In this document: positions 1-13,229 of the stretch, in pieces
How the letters are laid out: each line of letters opens with the position of its first letter
Position numbering within the stretch: the first letter of the stretch is position 1
NCBI RefSeq assembly: GCF_009739515.1
Contig: NZ_CP046535.1
Location: forward strand, 1,612,001 to 1,676,000
DNA from: Sphingomonas profundi
GTDB taxonomy: Bacteria; Pseudomonadota; Alphaproteobacteria; Sphingomonadales; Sphingomonadaceae
Reading direction: 5' to 3'
DNA length: 64,000 nt
Translations under genes and position numbers: made by a program
Notes under the pieces: model-generated
Told to the model about the DNA's origin: nothing
Seen by the model: only the letters and a program-made list of their open reading frames with translations
Database searches by the model: none

Positions 1-3335
<3,335 letters not shown>

Positions 3336-3360
3336 TGTTCTCAATCAGCTTTCAACTTAG

Positions 3361-3379
3361 GTGATTGCATTGCAATCAC
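3361..3379. promoter_or_regulatory. Palindromic operator between carB and fitA
   Basis: GTGATTGCATTGCAATCAC is a perfect 9-base inverted repeat around a single central T. It lies in the 56-bp gap between the divergent starts of carB (3335) and the antitoxin gene (3392), directly before the antitoxin Shine-Dalgarno GGAGG at 3381-3385. FitA/VapB ribbon-helix-helix antitoxins are known to bind such inverted repeats in their own promoters, so autoregulation is the expected role. Because the gap is so short, occupancy could also affect carB transcription (inference). Confidence 0.7.
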
Positions 3380-3391
3380 TGGAGGCGCGAC

Positions 3392-3664
3392 ATGGGCAGT
3401 ATCACCATCCGCCGGCTCGACGAGGTCGCCAAGCGCAACGCCCGGCAGGTGGCGGCCGGCAAGGGACGATCGCTCGAGGCGGAACTGCGCGAGTTGATCG
3501 AGCGGACCTATGGAGAGGGTACGGACTTCGACCGTGCGGCCCGCATACGGGCCATGTCGAACGCCGACTTCGTCGCGCATCTGGTGAAGACCGCGAACGG
3601 CGCCACGCTCGAATTGCCGGAGCGGACGATCGACGAGGATCGGACCGTCTTCGGTGCTGATTGA
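3392..3664 (+). CDS. FitA/VapB-like antitoxin
   Basis: Predicted 90-residue ribbon-helix-helix antitoxin that neutralises the PIN toxin encoded next to it and represses the operon. The N-terminus MGSITIRRLDEVAKRNARQV has the short beta strand plus helix of an RHH DNA-binding domain; the acidic, extended C-terminus fits the toxin-binding part. ATG at 3392 is chosen over the upstream in-frame ATG at 3365 because GGAGG sits 6 bases before it and because the operator palindrome occupies 3361-3379. The stop overlaps the toxin start by 11 bases. The pair lies on the strand opposite to the car genes, between carB and a broken carB copy, which suggests it was acquired. Confidence 0.85.
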   Translation: MGSITIRRLDEVAKRNARQVAAGKGRSLEAELRELIERTYGEGTDFDRAARIRAMSNADFVAHLVKTANGATLELPERTIDEDRTVFGAD

Positions 3665-4064
3665 CACCAACGTCTGGAGCGAACTGGCGCGCCCCCGCCC
3701 GAACGCGACGGTGCTCGCCTGGATGGCCGAGCATTTCGGCGCATGCATCCTCTCCACCATCGTGCTCGGCGAGATACGGTATGGCATCGCCCTGACGGAC
3801 GACGAACCGCGGCGGCGTGATCTCCAGGCGTTCCACGACGACCTGCTCAGCCGGCTCGGCGACAGGATCGCCGCGTTCGACGATCCCGCCGCGGCCGCCT
3901 GGGGGCCGCTGCGCGCGCGATTGAAGCGCGACGGCCAGCTGATCGCCGAGCGCGACATGCTGATCGCGGCCCATGCCCTGAGCCTCGGCACGCCGCTGGT
4001 CACGCGCAACGTCAGCGACATGGAGCGGACCGACGTCACGATCATAAATCCTTGGGGTGCCTGA
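3654..4064 (+). CDS. FitB/VapC-like PIN-domain toxin ribonuclease
   Basis: 136-residue PIN-domain endoribonuclease, the toxin partner of the preceding gene. The metal-binding acidic residues are visible: Asp4 in LIDTNVWSEL, Glu40 in STIVLGEIRYG, the Asp in ERDMLIAAHA and the Asp in TRNVSDM, so the active site looks complete. It starts with GTG at 3654 inside the end of the antitoxin gene, giving translational coupling that keeps antitoxin made first. Family members cleave tRNA or other RNA; the target here cannot be read from sequence. FitB of Neisseria and VapC proteins are the closest types known to me. Confidence 0.88.
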   Translation: MLIDTNVWSELARPRPNATVLAWMAEHFGACILSTIVLGEIRYGIALTDDEPRRRDLQAFHDDLLSRLGDRIAAFDDPAAAAWGPLRARLKRDGQLIAERDMLIAAHALSLGTPLVTRNVSDMERTDVTIINPWGA

Positions 4065-4085
4065 TCGCGGGTGCGATTGGACGGC

Positions 4086-4163
4086 CGAAGTCGCACGCCT
4101 GGCCGATCATGATCGACGTGGCGCCCTGATGAGGAAAGACGAAATTTGAGTATGTGTGGGCAT
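4086..4163 (-). pseudogene. Broken second copy of the carB 5' end
   Basis: Reading the minus strand from 4163, an ATGCCC start is followed by sequence that aligns with the first 79 bases of intact carB (3257-3335) at about 58 of 78 positions by hand count, with one missing base. Encoded similarity is obvious on both sides of the frameshift: MPTHTQISSFLI against [12 protein letters not shown], then IMIGQACDF against IVIGQACEF. The frameshift gives a TGA after 18 codons and homology stops at 4086, 21 bases after the end of the toxin gene. Its ATG overlaps the TAA of the preceding unknown gene (TAATG), so this looks like the original carB start of a carA-X-carB operon, or a donor fragment that arrived with gene X. 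Confidence 0.8.
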
Positions 4164-4903
4164 TAAAACACGTGGTCCAATATCTTCTCAATCAATTTGA
4201 TAATCCGATCCACACCGAGACTAGCTGCTTTCTCAGGAATTCTTTTAATCAGCTCTCGGAGAAAGCCCAATATAAGGCCGCTAAGAACATCGGCGCGAAT
4301 GTGCTGGGACCAGATTATTAAGCGTGAAGCTTTAACTTCTCCGAGAAGTCGATCTCGATCCTCACCTAAGTCGGATGCAACTTGATTATTCGTTGATAAC
4401 TCATCCTCAATCAATAATAGCCCTGCCGATATATCAGCTCCTTCCGATGAGTTGTGAAGGACAGTCACAGTCCTATCCGACGCCGGTATAAGCCCAAAAG
4501 CTTTCTCAGACTGCACCTTCTCCGAGTCATCTTCTAGGTCTTGCCAAAATCTACTCTGAGAAAAGACTTTTGAAAATAGCTCGAAATTAAATGACCAGCC
4601 GCGTGCCAGTATGCTTTCCGGCAGCTTTTCTCGAAATTGCCTGTAAGCTGCGTTAAAGTCATTTTGATCGTACGAAAGGAGCATGCCCGCATATCTGTCA
4701 TTATACAATTTTATGAACGAGTTCTCCTCGAGCCAACTAGCCGTCTCTAAAACGGCTTTGTCGCTCAGCTCGTGATCAAACTCATTTTTGAATGTAGCTT
4801 TTAGATCTGAAAGCGAGCTTGGGCCGCCAATTTTCTCGTCGCGGAGATAAAAGTGGTATGCAAGCGCAGAGGCTACGTACTCTATCGAAGATCTCTCGCT
4901 CAT
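4163..4903 (-). CDS. Unknown low-GC protein between carA and carB
   Basis: 246-residue protein of no family I recognise. It has no signal peptide or clear membrane segment; the first 80 residues look like a helical winged-helix-sized region (ALAYHFYLRDEKIGG, LSDKAVLETASWLEENSF), and the C-terminus from about 205 is a run of amphipathic helices (LILGFLRELIKRIPEK, VDRIIKLIEKILDHV). Base use is foreign: sampled 60-base lines at 4201 and 4681 contain 27 and 26 G+C, against about 40 in neighbouring genes. Its ATG overlaps the carA TGA (ATGA), with GGAGGAG at 4912-4918 inside carA as ribosome site, so it is translated together with carA. Its stop overlaps the broken carB start. Probably horizontally acquired; function unknown. 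Confidence 0.82.
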   Translation of the reverse strand: MSERSSIEYVASALAYHFYLRDEKIGGPSSLSDLKATFKNEFDHELSDKAVLETASWLEENSFIKLYNDRYAGMLLSYDQNDFNAAYRQFREKLPESILARGWSFNFELFSKVFSQSRFWQDLEDDSEKVQSEKAFGLIPASDRTVTVLHNSSEGADISAGLLLIEDELSTNNQVASDLGEDRDRLLGEVKASRLIIWSQHIRADVLSGLILGFLRELIKRIPEKAASLGVDRIIKLIEKILDHVF

Positions 4904-6084
4904 ATCTTCAGCTCCTCCACGAACCGCTCGAACAGGTAGTGGCTGTCCTGCGGCCCCGGGCTCGCCTCCGGGTGATATTGTACCGAGAAGGCCCGCGCGT
5001 CGGTCAGCTCCAGCCCCGCCAGCGAGCCGTCGAACAGCGAGACGTGGGTGGCGCGGGCGTTGGCTGGCAATGAACCCGCGTCCACCGCGAAGCCGTGGTT
5101 CATGCTGGTGATCTCCACCTTGCCATCGCCGATGCGCTTCACCGGATGGTTGGCGCCGCGATGGCCCTGGTGCATCTTGGAGGTTGTGGCGCCCACCGCC
5201 AGGCCGAGCAGCTGGTGGCCCAGGCAGATGCCGAAGATCGGCTTGCCCACCTTCAGCAGCTCCCGGATCACGGGCACGGCATAGGTGCCGGTCGCCGCCG
5301 GATCGCCGGGGCCGTTGGAGAGGAACACGCCGTCCGGCGCGTGCGCCATTACCTCGTCGAACGTCGCGGTGGCGGGCACCACCGTCACCCGCGCGCCGGC
5401 GGCGACGAGGTTGCGCAGGATATTGCGCTTCAGGCCGTAGTCGATCGCCACCACGTGCGGGCGGGTGTCACCCTCGCCCCCCGGGTGCCCCGGCTGCGGT
5501 CGCGCGTAGCCCTCGCCCAGCGTCCAGAGGCCCTCGTCCCACTTGTAGCTCTGGGTGGAGGAGACCTGCTTCGCCAGGTCCATCCCCTCCAGCCCCGGCC
5601 AGGCGCGGGCCTGGGCGATCAGGGCGGGCACGTCGAACCGGCCGGCGGCATCGTGCGCGATCACGCCGCTGGGCGCGCCCTGGATGCGGATCGCGCGGGT
5701 CAGAGCGCGCGTGTCGATGCCGGAGAGGCCGATGCGGCCGTTGTTGCGCAGCCACGTGTCCAGCGTCTGGGTCGAGCGGAAGCTGGAGGGATCGGTCACG
5801 TCCTCCCGCACGATCATGCCCAGCGCATGCGGGTTGATCGCCTCCACATCCTCCGGGTTCGCGCCGACATTGCCGATGTGGGGGAAGGTGAAGGTCACGA
5901 TCTGGCCGGCATAGGAGGGATCGGTCATCACCTCCTGATAGCCGGTCATCGCGGTGTTGAAGCACACCTCGCCCACGGCCGCCCCCTCCGCGCCGAAGCC
6001 GCGGCCCCAGAGCACGGCGCCGTCCGCCAGCGCCAGTACGCCGGTCGCCCCTTCCGGCACGCGCGTGGTGTCTTGCTCGGCCAA
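4900..6084 (-). CDS. carA: Carbamoyl-phosphate synthase small subunit
   Basis: 394-residue glutaminase subunit that hydrolyses glutamine and passes ammonia to CarB. The N-terminal CPSase small-chain domain (about 12-145, with FNTAMTGYQEVMTDPSY) is followed by a class I amidotransferase domain (about 205-390) with the nucleophile Cys in GICLGHQ, the SNGPGDP oxyanion loop and the His/Glu pair in QYHPEASPGP. Length is normal. It is the first gene of a minus-strand operon whose second gene is the unknown protein overlapping its stop; the divergent gene yqeY starts 130 bases away. ATG at 6084 gives the expected N-terminus. Confidence 0.97.
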   Translation of the reverse strand: MAEQDTTRVPEGATGVLALADGAVLWGRGFGAEGAAVGEVCFNTAMTGYQEVMTDPSYAGQIVTFTFPHIGNVGANPEDVEAINPHALGMIVREDVTDPSSFRSTQTLDTWLRNNGRIGLSGIDTRALTRAIRIQGAPSGVIAHDAAGRFDVPALIAQARAWPGLEGMDLAKQVSSTQSYKWDEGLWTLGEGYARPQPGHPGGEGDTRPHVVAIDYGLKRNILRNLVAAGARVTVVPATATFDEVMAHAPDGVFLSNGPGDPAATGTYAVPVIRELLKVGKPIFGICLGHQLLGLAVGATTSKMHQGHRGANHPVKRIGDGKVEITSMNHGFAVDAGSLPANARATHVSLFDGSLAGLELTDARAFSVQYHPEASPGPQDSHYLFERFVEELKI

Positions 6085-6214
6085 GGCGGGCGCTCCTTCG
6101 ATTGTCGGGCGGGTAAACGGCGGGGGTGGTAGGAGGGCTCGCCCAAGCGGTCAATCTATTAAAGATCGGCCGGCGCGGCTAGGCTTCCGCCTTTGCCGAA
6201 CCAGCCGAGGCCCC

Positions 6215-6670
6215 ATGATTCGTGATGACGTGAAGACGGCGCTCGTCGCCGCGATGAAGGCGCGCGACGCGACGCGCACGGCGGCGATCCGCCTGATCCA
6301 GTCCGCGATCAAGAATCGCGACATCGAATTGCGCACCGCGAGCGCGCAGCCCGACGACGACCTGCTGGTGACGGAGGTGCTGCAGAAGATGGCCAAGCAG
6401 CGCCGCGAATCGATCGAGATGTTCGAGAGCGGCGGGCGCGACGAACTAGCGGCCGTGGAGAAGGCCGAGCTGGCGGTGATCGAGGGCTTCCTGCCCCGCC
6501 AGCTGGACGAGGCCGAGGCGAAGGCGGCGATCGCCGCCGTGGTGGCGGAACTCGGCGCCACTTCCGTCAAGGACATGGGCCGGGTGATGGCGGCGGTGAA
6601 GGAGCGGTTCGCCGGCACGCTGGACATGGCGAAGGCCAGCGGCATGGTGAAGGCGGCGCTGGCGGGCTGA
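6215..6670 (+). CDS. GatB/YqeY domain protein
   Basis: 151-residue helical protein of the YqeY family, homologous to the C-terminal tail domain of GatB. Motifs typical of the family are present: MIRDDVKTALVAAMKARD, RTAAIRLIQSAIKNRDIE and the C-terminal MAKASGMVKAAL. The exact role is unsettled; the GatB relative binds tRNA in amidotransferases, so a tRNA-linked role is a family-based guess. ATG at 6215 matches the family N-terminus; in-frame codons upstream continue into the carA promoter gap and are not conserved-looking. Four bases separate it from the exonuclease gene, so the two are probably cotranscribed. Confidence 0.9.
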   Translation: MIRDDVKTALVAAMKARDATRTAAIRLIQSAIKNRDIELRTASAQPDDDLLVTEVLQKMAKQRRESIEMFESGGRDELAAVEKAELAVIEGFLPRQLDEAEAKAAIAAVVAELGATSVKDMGRVMAAVKERFAGTLDMAKASGMVKAALAG

Positions 6671-6674
6671 TCCG

Positions 6675-7133
6675 GTGGCCCGCTACTTCCTGGATACCGA
6701 GTTCGACGGCTTCGGCGGTCCGCTCCTCAGCTTGGGCCTCGCCGCCGAGGAGGGGGACGATTATTACGTCGTGATCCACCCCCTGCCCGATCCGCCGACC
6801 GCGTGGGTCGGCCGGCACGTGATCCCCTATCTGTTCACCGTGCCGCAGGCGCTGGACACGCGGCTGGACCGGGTGGCGGCGGCGCACGATCTGGCCGCCT
6901 ATCTGCGCCACGATCCCGATCCGTACATCGTGGCGGACTGGCCGGAGGACATCGCATTGTTCTGCCGCCTGCTGCTGGTGGGCGAGACCGACATCGTCGA
7001 CGTGGACCGGTTGAGCTTCGAGCTGCGCCGCACGCCGGGCTTCTCCACGGCGCGCAACAGCCAGGTGCCGCACAATGCGCTGCACGATGCGCGCGCGCTG
7101 CGGGCCTTCGTGCTGGAGAGCGAGGGCCGCTGA
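6675..7133 (+). CDS. DEDD-type 3'-5' exonuclease-like protein
   Basis: 152-residue RNase H-fold protein. The first acidic motif is FLDTEFDG near residue 5, a second candidate is in IVADWPEDIALF, and the last motif is HNALHDARAL near the C-terminus, matching DEDDh exonucleases of the short Rv2179c-like type, which act as 3'-5' exoribonucleases. Starts with GTG at 6675, four bases after the yqeY stop, giving MARYFLDTEFDG; no ATG alternative precedes the first catalytic residue. Probably part of a yqeY-exonuclease operon ahead of dnaG. Confidence 0.8.
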   Translation: MARYFLDTEFDGFGGPLLSLGLAAEEGDDYYVVIHPLPDPPTAWVGRHVIPYLFTVPQALDTRLDRVAAAHDLAAYLRHDPDPYIVADWPEDIALFCRLLLVGETDIVDVDRLSFELRRTPGFSTARNSQVPHNALHDARALRAFVLESEGR

Positions 7134-7246
7134 CGGCGCCGCCCCGCGCGAAGCGATCTGGCCATTCGGGGGCGGAGCCGCTACCGCTATAATCGGGCGA
7201 TGCCTCGCAACGCCCGATTCGCCCGGCCCGGATGGGATGTCGGGAC

Positions 7247-9094
7247 ATGATGCTGTCGCCCGCCTTCCTCGACGAGATCCGCACCCGCACGTCGCTGTCG
7301 GGCCTGATCGGCCGCACGGTGAAGATCACCAAGGCCGGCCGCGAGTATAAGGCGTGCTGCCCCTTCCATCAGGAAAAGACGCCCAGCTTCTACATAAACG
7401 ACGACAAGGGCTTCTATCACTGCTTCGGCTGCTCGGCCCACGGCGACGCCATCCGCTTCCTCACCGAGGCGCAGGGCCTGCCGTTCATGGACGCGGTGAA
7501 GGAGCTGGCGCAGGCCGCCGGGCTGGACATGCCCGCGCCCGATCCACGCGCGCAGGAGAAAGCGGAGCGCGCCGCCACGCTGATCGACGCAACCGAGGCG
7601 GCCGCCGTCTGGTTCCGCGAGCAGCTGGACGGCCTGAGCGGGGCGGAGGCGCGCGCCTATCTGCAGCGGCGTGGCGTAAGCGCCGCCCTTGCCGGCGCCT
7701 TCGGCCTCGGCTTCGCGCCCGATTCGCGCGGGCGGCTGAAGGAGGCGCTGGCCGGCTTCGGCGCGCCGATGCTCACCGAGGCGGGGCTGCTGATCCAGGT
7801 GGAGGAGCGCGAGCCCTACGATCGCTTCCGCGGCCGCCTGATGATCCCGATCCGCGATGCGCGCGGCCGCACCATCGCGTTCGGCGGGCGCATCCTGGGG
7901 CCGGGCGAGCCGAAATATCTGAACTCGCCGGAAACGCCCCTGTTCGACAAGGGCCGCACCCTGTTCAACCTCGATCGCGCCGCGCCGGCCAGCCGCAAGG
8001 CGGACCGGCTGTTCGTCGTCGAAGGCTATATGGACGTGATCGGCCTCGCCTCGGCGGGCGTCGACGAGGCGGTGGCGCCGCTCGGCACCGCGCTCACCGA
8101 GCAGCAGATGGCGCGCCTGTGGCGGCTGATCGACGTGCCGACGCTCTGCTTCGACGGCGATGCCGCCGGCCAGAAGGCGGCGCTGCGCGCGGCGGAGCGG
8201 GCGCTGCCGGTGCTGACGGTGGGCAAGTCGCTGCGCTTCGCGCGCCTGCCGGCCGGCCAGGACCCGGACGATATCGTGCGCGCGGGTGGCGTGGCCGCGT
8301 GGGACAAGGCGGTGGCGGAGACGGTGCCGCTCGTCGCGATGCTGTACCAGGGCGAGGCGGCGAAGATCGACGCCGCCAGCCCGGAGGAGCGCGCCGGCCT
8401 GCGCCAGCGGCTGAACGATCTGGCCGGCACCTGCGCGGACCGGCTGATGGCGGACGAGTATCGCCGCAGCTTCACCGGCTATTTCTTTGAAGATTTCGGC
8501 TGGAAGCGGCAGGAGCGCGGCGGCGTCCAGCAGTCCGTGGTGCGCACCTCGCCCGGCGGGCGGCGCGAACTTTCCGGCCTATTCGTTCGTTCCCTGCTCT
8601 ATGGACTCACGCGTTACCCGATGGTCACGGTGGACCGGATCGAGGCCGTCGGCAGCCTGCGCGTCGATCATGACGAGTTCAAGCGATGGCGCGATACCCT
8701 CATGCATGTGGCCGTGACCAGACCCGATCTTGATCAGGATGGGATCGACGCCATATTGGCCGTGGAGGCGCTTACGGAAACCGCGCGCTTCGACGTTACG
8801 TTCGATCTTCGCTTCCCGTTCACCCATCCGGGCGCCGACGCGGCGTTCGCGGTGGAGCGGCTGAACGCGATGATCGAGACGATCAGCGAGGAGCGCGATC
8901 TGGATGACGAGATGGCGCGGTTGAATGCCAAGGCGTTAGCCGATACCGGGCTTGGCCGGTACGAGGCGATCGAGGCGGCGCGGCAGAGGAACCGGGAACG
9001 ACGGCTGCGCTTGAGGGAGCGGGGCTACGAACTCGGTTCGATCGACATGATGCAGGCGGCCGAAATGGCGGCGGCAGCGACTGGCGGGAAATAG
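7247..9094 (+). CDS. dnaG: DNA primase
   Basis: Synthesises RNA primers at the replication fork. About 615 residues, normal length. The N-terminal CHC2 zinc domain shows CCPFHQEKTPSF and FYHCFGCSAHGD; the RNA-polymerase core with the TOPRIM motifs LFVVEGYMDVIGL and LCFDGDAAGQKAA follows (about 255-340), then the helicase-binding C-terminus. Two adjacent ATG codons at 7247 and 7250 are likely starts; the in-frame ATG at 7232 would add MGCRD and is less likely. It abuts rpoD with no gap, the core of the macromolecular-synthesis operon (rpsU is absent here). Confidence 0.97.
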   Translation: MMLSPAFLDEIRTRTSLSGLIGRTVKITKAGREYKACCPFHQEKTPSFYINDDKGFYHCFGCSAHGDAIRFLTEAQGLPFMDAVKELAQAAGLDMPAPDPRAQEKAERAATLIDATEAAAVWFREQLDGLSGAEARAYLQRRGVSAALAGAFGLGFAPDSRGRLKEALAGFGAPMLTEAGLLIQVEEREPYDRFRGRLMIPIRDARGRTIAFGGRILGPGEPKYLNSPETPLFDKGRTLFNLDRAAPASRKADRLFVVEGYMDVIGLASAGVDEAVAPLGTALTEQQMARLWRLIDVPTLCFDGDAAGQKAALRAAERALPVLTVGKSLRFARLPAGQDPDDIVRAGGVAAWDKAVAETVPLVAMLYQGEAAKIDAASPEERAGLRQRLNDLAGTCADRLMADEYRRSFTGYFFEDFGWKRQERGGVQQSVVRTSPGGRRELSGLFVRSLLYGLTRYPMVTVDRIEAVGSLRVDHDEFKRWRDTLMHVAVTRPDLDQDGIDAILAVEALTETARFDVTFDLRFPFTHPGADAAFAVERLNAMIETISEERDLDDEMARLNAKALADTGLGRYEAIEAARQRNRERRLRLRERGYELGSIDMMQAAEMAAAATGGK

Positions 9095-11122
<2,028 letters not shown>

Positions 11123-11199
11123 TCCGGCGTTCGCCGCCGGCCGGCGATGCGCTTCGGGGGCAGCGCCAGCCGGCGCGTGCCCCCCCCCCCGCCCGCCCC
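11123..11199. other. Convergent gap after rpoD: weak hairpin and 11-base C run
   Basis: The gap between rpoD and the convergent oxygenase gene holds a 6-bp hairpin (CCGGCG, loop 11130-11134, CGCCGG; 11124-11140) without a T run, and an uninterrupted run of 11 C at 11180-11190. The hairpin could be a weak terminator. The C run lies outside any coding sequence, so slippage there would not alter a protein. Confidence 0.35.
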
Positions 11200-12450
11200 T
11201 TACTCGGCGGCCAACGCCAGCGGCAGCGGCTCGACATGATCGCCCAGCACCGGCGCGACCCTCAATTCCGGCGGCATGCGATCGGCGCCGATCCGCCGGT
11301 CCAGCTCCTCGTGGAACCAGTAGATGCGGCGTTCCTGATAGTTGATCATCATGCCGGTGAACGCGCCTGAATCGAGCGACTGCTGGATCGGCGCGAGGTT
11401 CATCATGTCCTCCTGCAGCACCGCATCGAAGATCGGCAGGAAGCGATCCCAGAAGGCCGGCCGCTCCCCATCGCCCCAGTCCGGCGCGACATAGACGGCG
11501 ACCATCTCGGTCTTGCGCAGACCGCGCGGCCAGAACAGCAGGATCGGGAAGCCCGTTGGCTCCACCGGCGTGACCAGATTGGGGAAGATATTGTAGGCGA
11601 CATTGTTGTTGCGATAGAAATCAGGCATCGTCGCGATGTCGGGCGCGCCCTCAAACTCGACGAAGTTGATCCCCTGGTTCATGTTCTTGCGCGTCGCCAT
11701 GCGCGAGTGGCCATGCGGCATCAGCCCCATCGCCGCCGCTTTCGAATGCAGCATGACGCCGGCATTGGTCGGGTGGATCGTGTTGATGTGATAGACTTCC
11801 AGGAAGGCATCCACCGCCGCCTTCCAGTTGCAGTCGATCTCGTAGCTCACAGTCTCCACCACGCGCAGCCCGTCCATGCCGACGCAGGCCAGCTCGTGCG
11901 GCAGCCCGCCCAGATAATCGGCCAGCGGCATCGCCGACTGATCCTCGTTGATGAACACCATGCCGCCCCACGTCTCGCAGCGCACCGGCAGCAGGCCGCG
12001 ATCGGCCTTGTTCAGGCAGGCGAAATCGCGCTCGTCCGGCACGCTCACCAGCGTGCCGTCAAGCGCATAGGACCAGCTGTGATACTGGCAGCGCAGCCGC
12101 CCCACCTTGCCCGCCTCGTCGCGCACCACGGGCGCGCCACGATGGCGGCAGGTATTGTAGAAGGCGCGCACCACATCGTCCTTGCCGCGCACCACGATGA
12201 TCGGCGGCCCGAGCTTGTTGAAGGCGCGGTAGCTGCCGGGCTCGCGCACCTCCTCCTCGCGGCAGGCGTAGATCCAGCTCTTGCGCCAGACATGCTCCAC
12301 CTCGAGATCGTGGAAGTCCTGCCGCGTGTAGCGTCCGCCCGGGATCTCCGGCAGCGGCGGGAAGTCCGCCGGCGGCGCCTCCCGCGCCGCCTCCCAGGCG
12401 ATCGCGTCCTCGACCCCGCGGCAGATCTCGCTCGTATCCGGAATGGCCAT
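11200..12450 (-). CDS. Rieske non-heme iron oxygenase, large subunit type
   Basis: 416-residue aromatic-ring-hydroxylating or demethylating oxygenase. The Rieske 2Fe-2S ligands are seen as CRH, 17 residues, then CQYH near 95-120; the catalytic mononuclear iron site is in DAFLEVYHINTIHP (two His; the third carboxylate ligand should follow near the C-terminal third). Electron-transfer partners and a small subunit are not adjacent, so it must use a reductase encoded elsewhere. The substrate cannot be read; carnitine/choline-type or aromatic substrates are both possible. ATG at 12450 is chosen because GAGAGG precedes it; the longer in-frame start at 12537 lies inside the promoter. Confidence 0.9.
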   Translation of the reverse strand: MAIPDTSEICRGVEDAIAWEAAREAPPADFPPLPEIPGGRYTRQDFHDLEVEHVWRKSWIYACREEEVREPGSYRAFNKLGPPIIVVRGKDDVVRAFYNTCRHRGAPVVRDEAGKVGRLRCQYHSWSYALDGTLVSVPDERDFACLNKADRGLLPVRCETWGGMVFINEDQSAMPLADYLGGLPHELACVGMDGLRVVETVSYEIDCNWKAAVDAFLEVYHINTIHPTNAGVMLHSKAAAMGLMPHGHSRMATRKNMNQGINFVEFEGAPDIATMPDFYRNNNVAYNIFPNLVTPVEPTGFPILLFWPRGLRKTEMVAVYVAPDWGDGERPAFWDRFLPIFDAVLQEDMMNLAPIQQSLDSGAFTGMMINYQERRIYWFHEELDRRIGADRMPPELRVAPVLGDHVEPLPLALAAE

Positions 12451-12522
12451 CCTGCACCTCTCGCGCGGATTAGCGCCACGGCGGCGGGCAGCGGCAACCG
12501 GAAAAACTGAAACCTGATACAT

Positions 12523-12551
12523 ATTATAGCCCGGCACGGTGCGCGCGCTGT
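12523..12551 (-). promoter_or_regulatory. Candidate sigma-70 promoter of the oxygenase gene
   Basis: The minus strand has an exact TATAAT (plus coordinates 12523-12528), about 72 bases before the oxygenase ATG. The corresponding -35 position is not a good TTGACA match, so strength is uncertain. It is back to back with the EcfG promoter of the hemerythrin gene. Confidence 0.4.
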
Positions 12552-12575
12552 GCCGATCGTCCGCCGGGGCCTTGT

Positions 12576-12601
12576 GGAACCAGCATCTCGCACCGGCCGT
12601 T
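12576..12601 (+). promoter_or_regulatory. EcfG (general stress response) promoter
   Basis: GGAAC at 12576-12580 and CGTT at 12598-12601 are separated by exactly 17 bases, the consensus for EcfG, the alphaproteobacterial general-stress sigma factor. Transcription would start near 12608, leaving a leader of about 27 bases before the hemerythrin ATG at 12635. No other match this good was found upstream of a gene in the window. Confidence 0.75.
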
Positions 12602-12634
12602 CTGGCGCAAACCCACTTTCACGAGGGATCGACC

Positions 12635-13195
12635 ATGGCCGGCAAATATTCATCGCGGAACGAGGAAGGCGATCATCGCGTAAAGGATGACGATCCCGAG
12701 GGCATCGCCCTGCTGAAGCGCGAGCATCACCGCTTCCGCGAGCTGTTCGACGAGGCCGAGGATGCCGAGGGCGACAAGCTGGTCGCCATCACAGAGGAAC
12801 TGTGCATGCGCCTGGCCGTGCACATGACGATCGAGGAGGAGATCCTCTACCCGGCGGTAAAGCCGGTGATCGGTGCCGATGAAGTGAACGAAGGCATCGT
12901 CGAGCATGCCGCCGGCAAGACCCTGATGGCGGAGCTGGAGCAGCTGGACGGCACGGAGGAGCTCTACAAGGCGAAGGTCCACGTTCTCGGCGAGGAGACG
13001 ATCCACCATATCGACGAGGAAGACGAGGACATGTTCGAGGACGCCAAGAAGGCGCATGAGGAAGGCAAGCTCAACCTCGACGAGATCGGGGACCGCCTGC
13101 GCGACCGCCAGGCCGAACTCTACGATCAGCTCGGCGCCAGCGGCGAGCTGGGCAAGACCCAGGAAGCCGAGGCGAGCGAGATCGAGAAGGCCTGA
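12635..13195 (+). CDS. Hemerythrin HHE domain protein
   Basis: 186-residue di-iron four-helix protein. Ligand-bearing motifs are ALLKREHHRFRELFDE, LAVHMTIEEEILYP, VNEGIVEHAAGKTLM and ETIHHIDEEDEDMFE, fitting an HHE hemerythrin that binds oxygen, nitric oxide or stores/senses iron. The N-terminus is charged and disordered, as is the acidic tail. ATG at 12635 follows GAGGG; the in-frame extension to 12539 would run through the EcfG promoter and is rejected. Its stress promoter points to a role in oxidative, osmotic or nitrosative stress. Monocistronic, ended by the hairpin at 13230. Confidence 0.9.
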   Translation: MAGKYSSRNEEGDHRVKDDDPEGIALLKREHHRFRELFDEAEDAEGDKLVAITEELCMRLAVHMTIEEEILYPAVKPVIGADEVNEGIVEHAAGKTLMAELEQLDGTEELYKAKVHVLGEETIHHIDEEDEDMFEDAKKAHEEGKLNLDEIGDRLRDRQAELYDQLGASGELGKTQEAEASEIEKA

Positions 13196-13229
13196 GCGCC
13201 CTCGACCACGCGATCACCCTTGGTATTTG

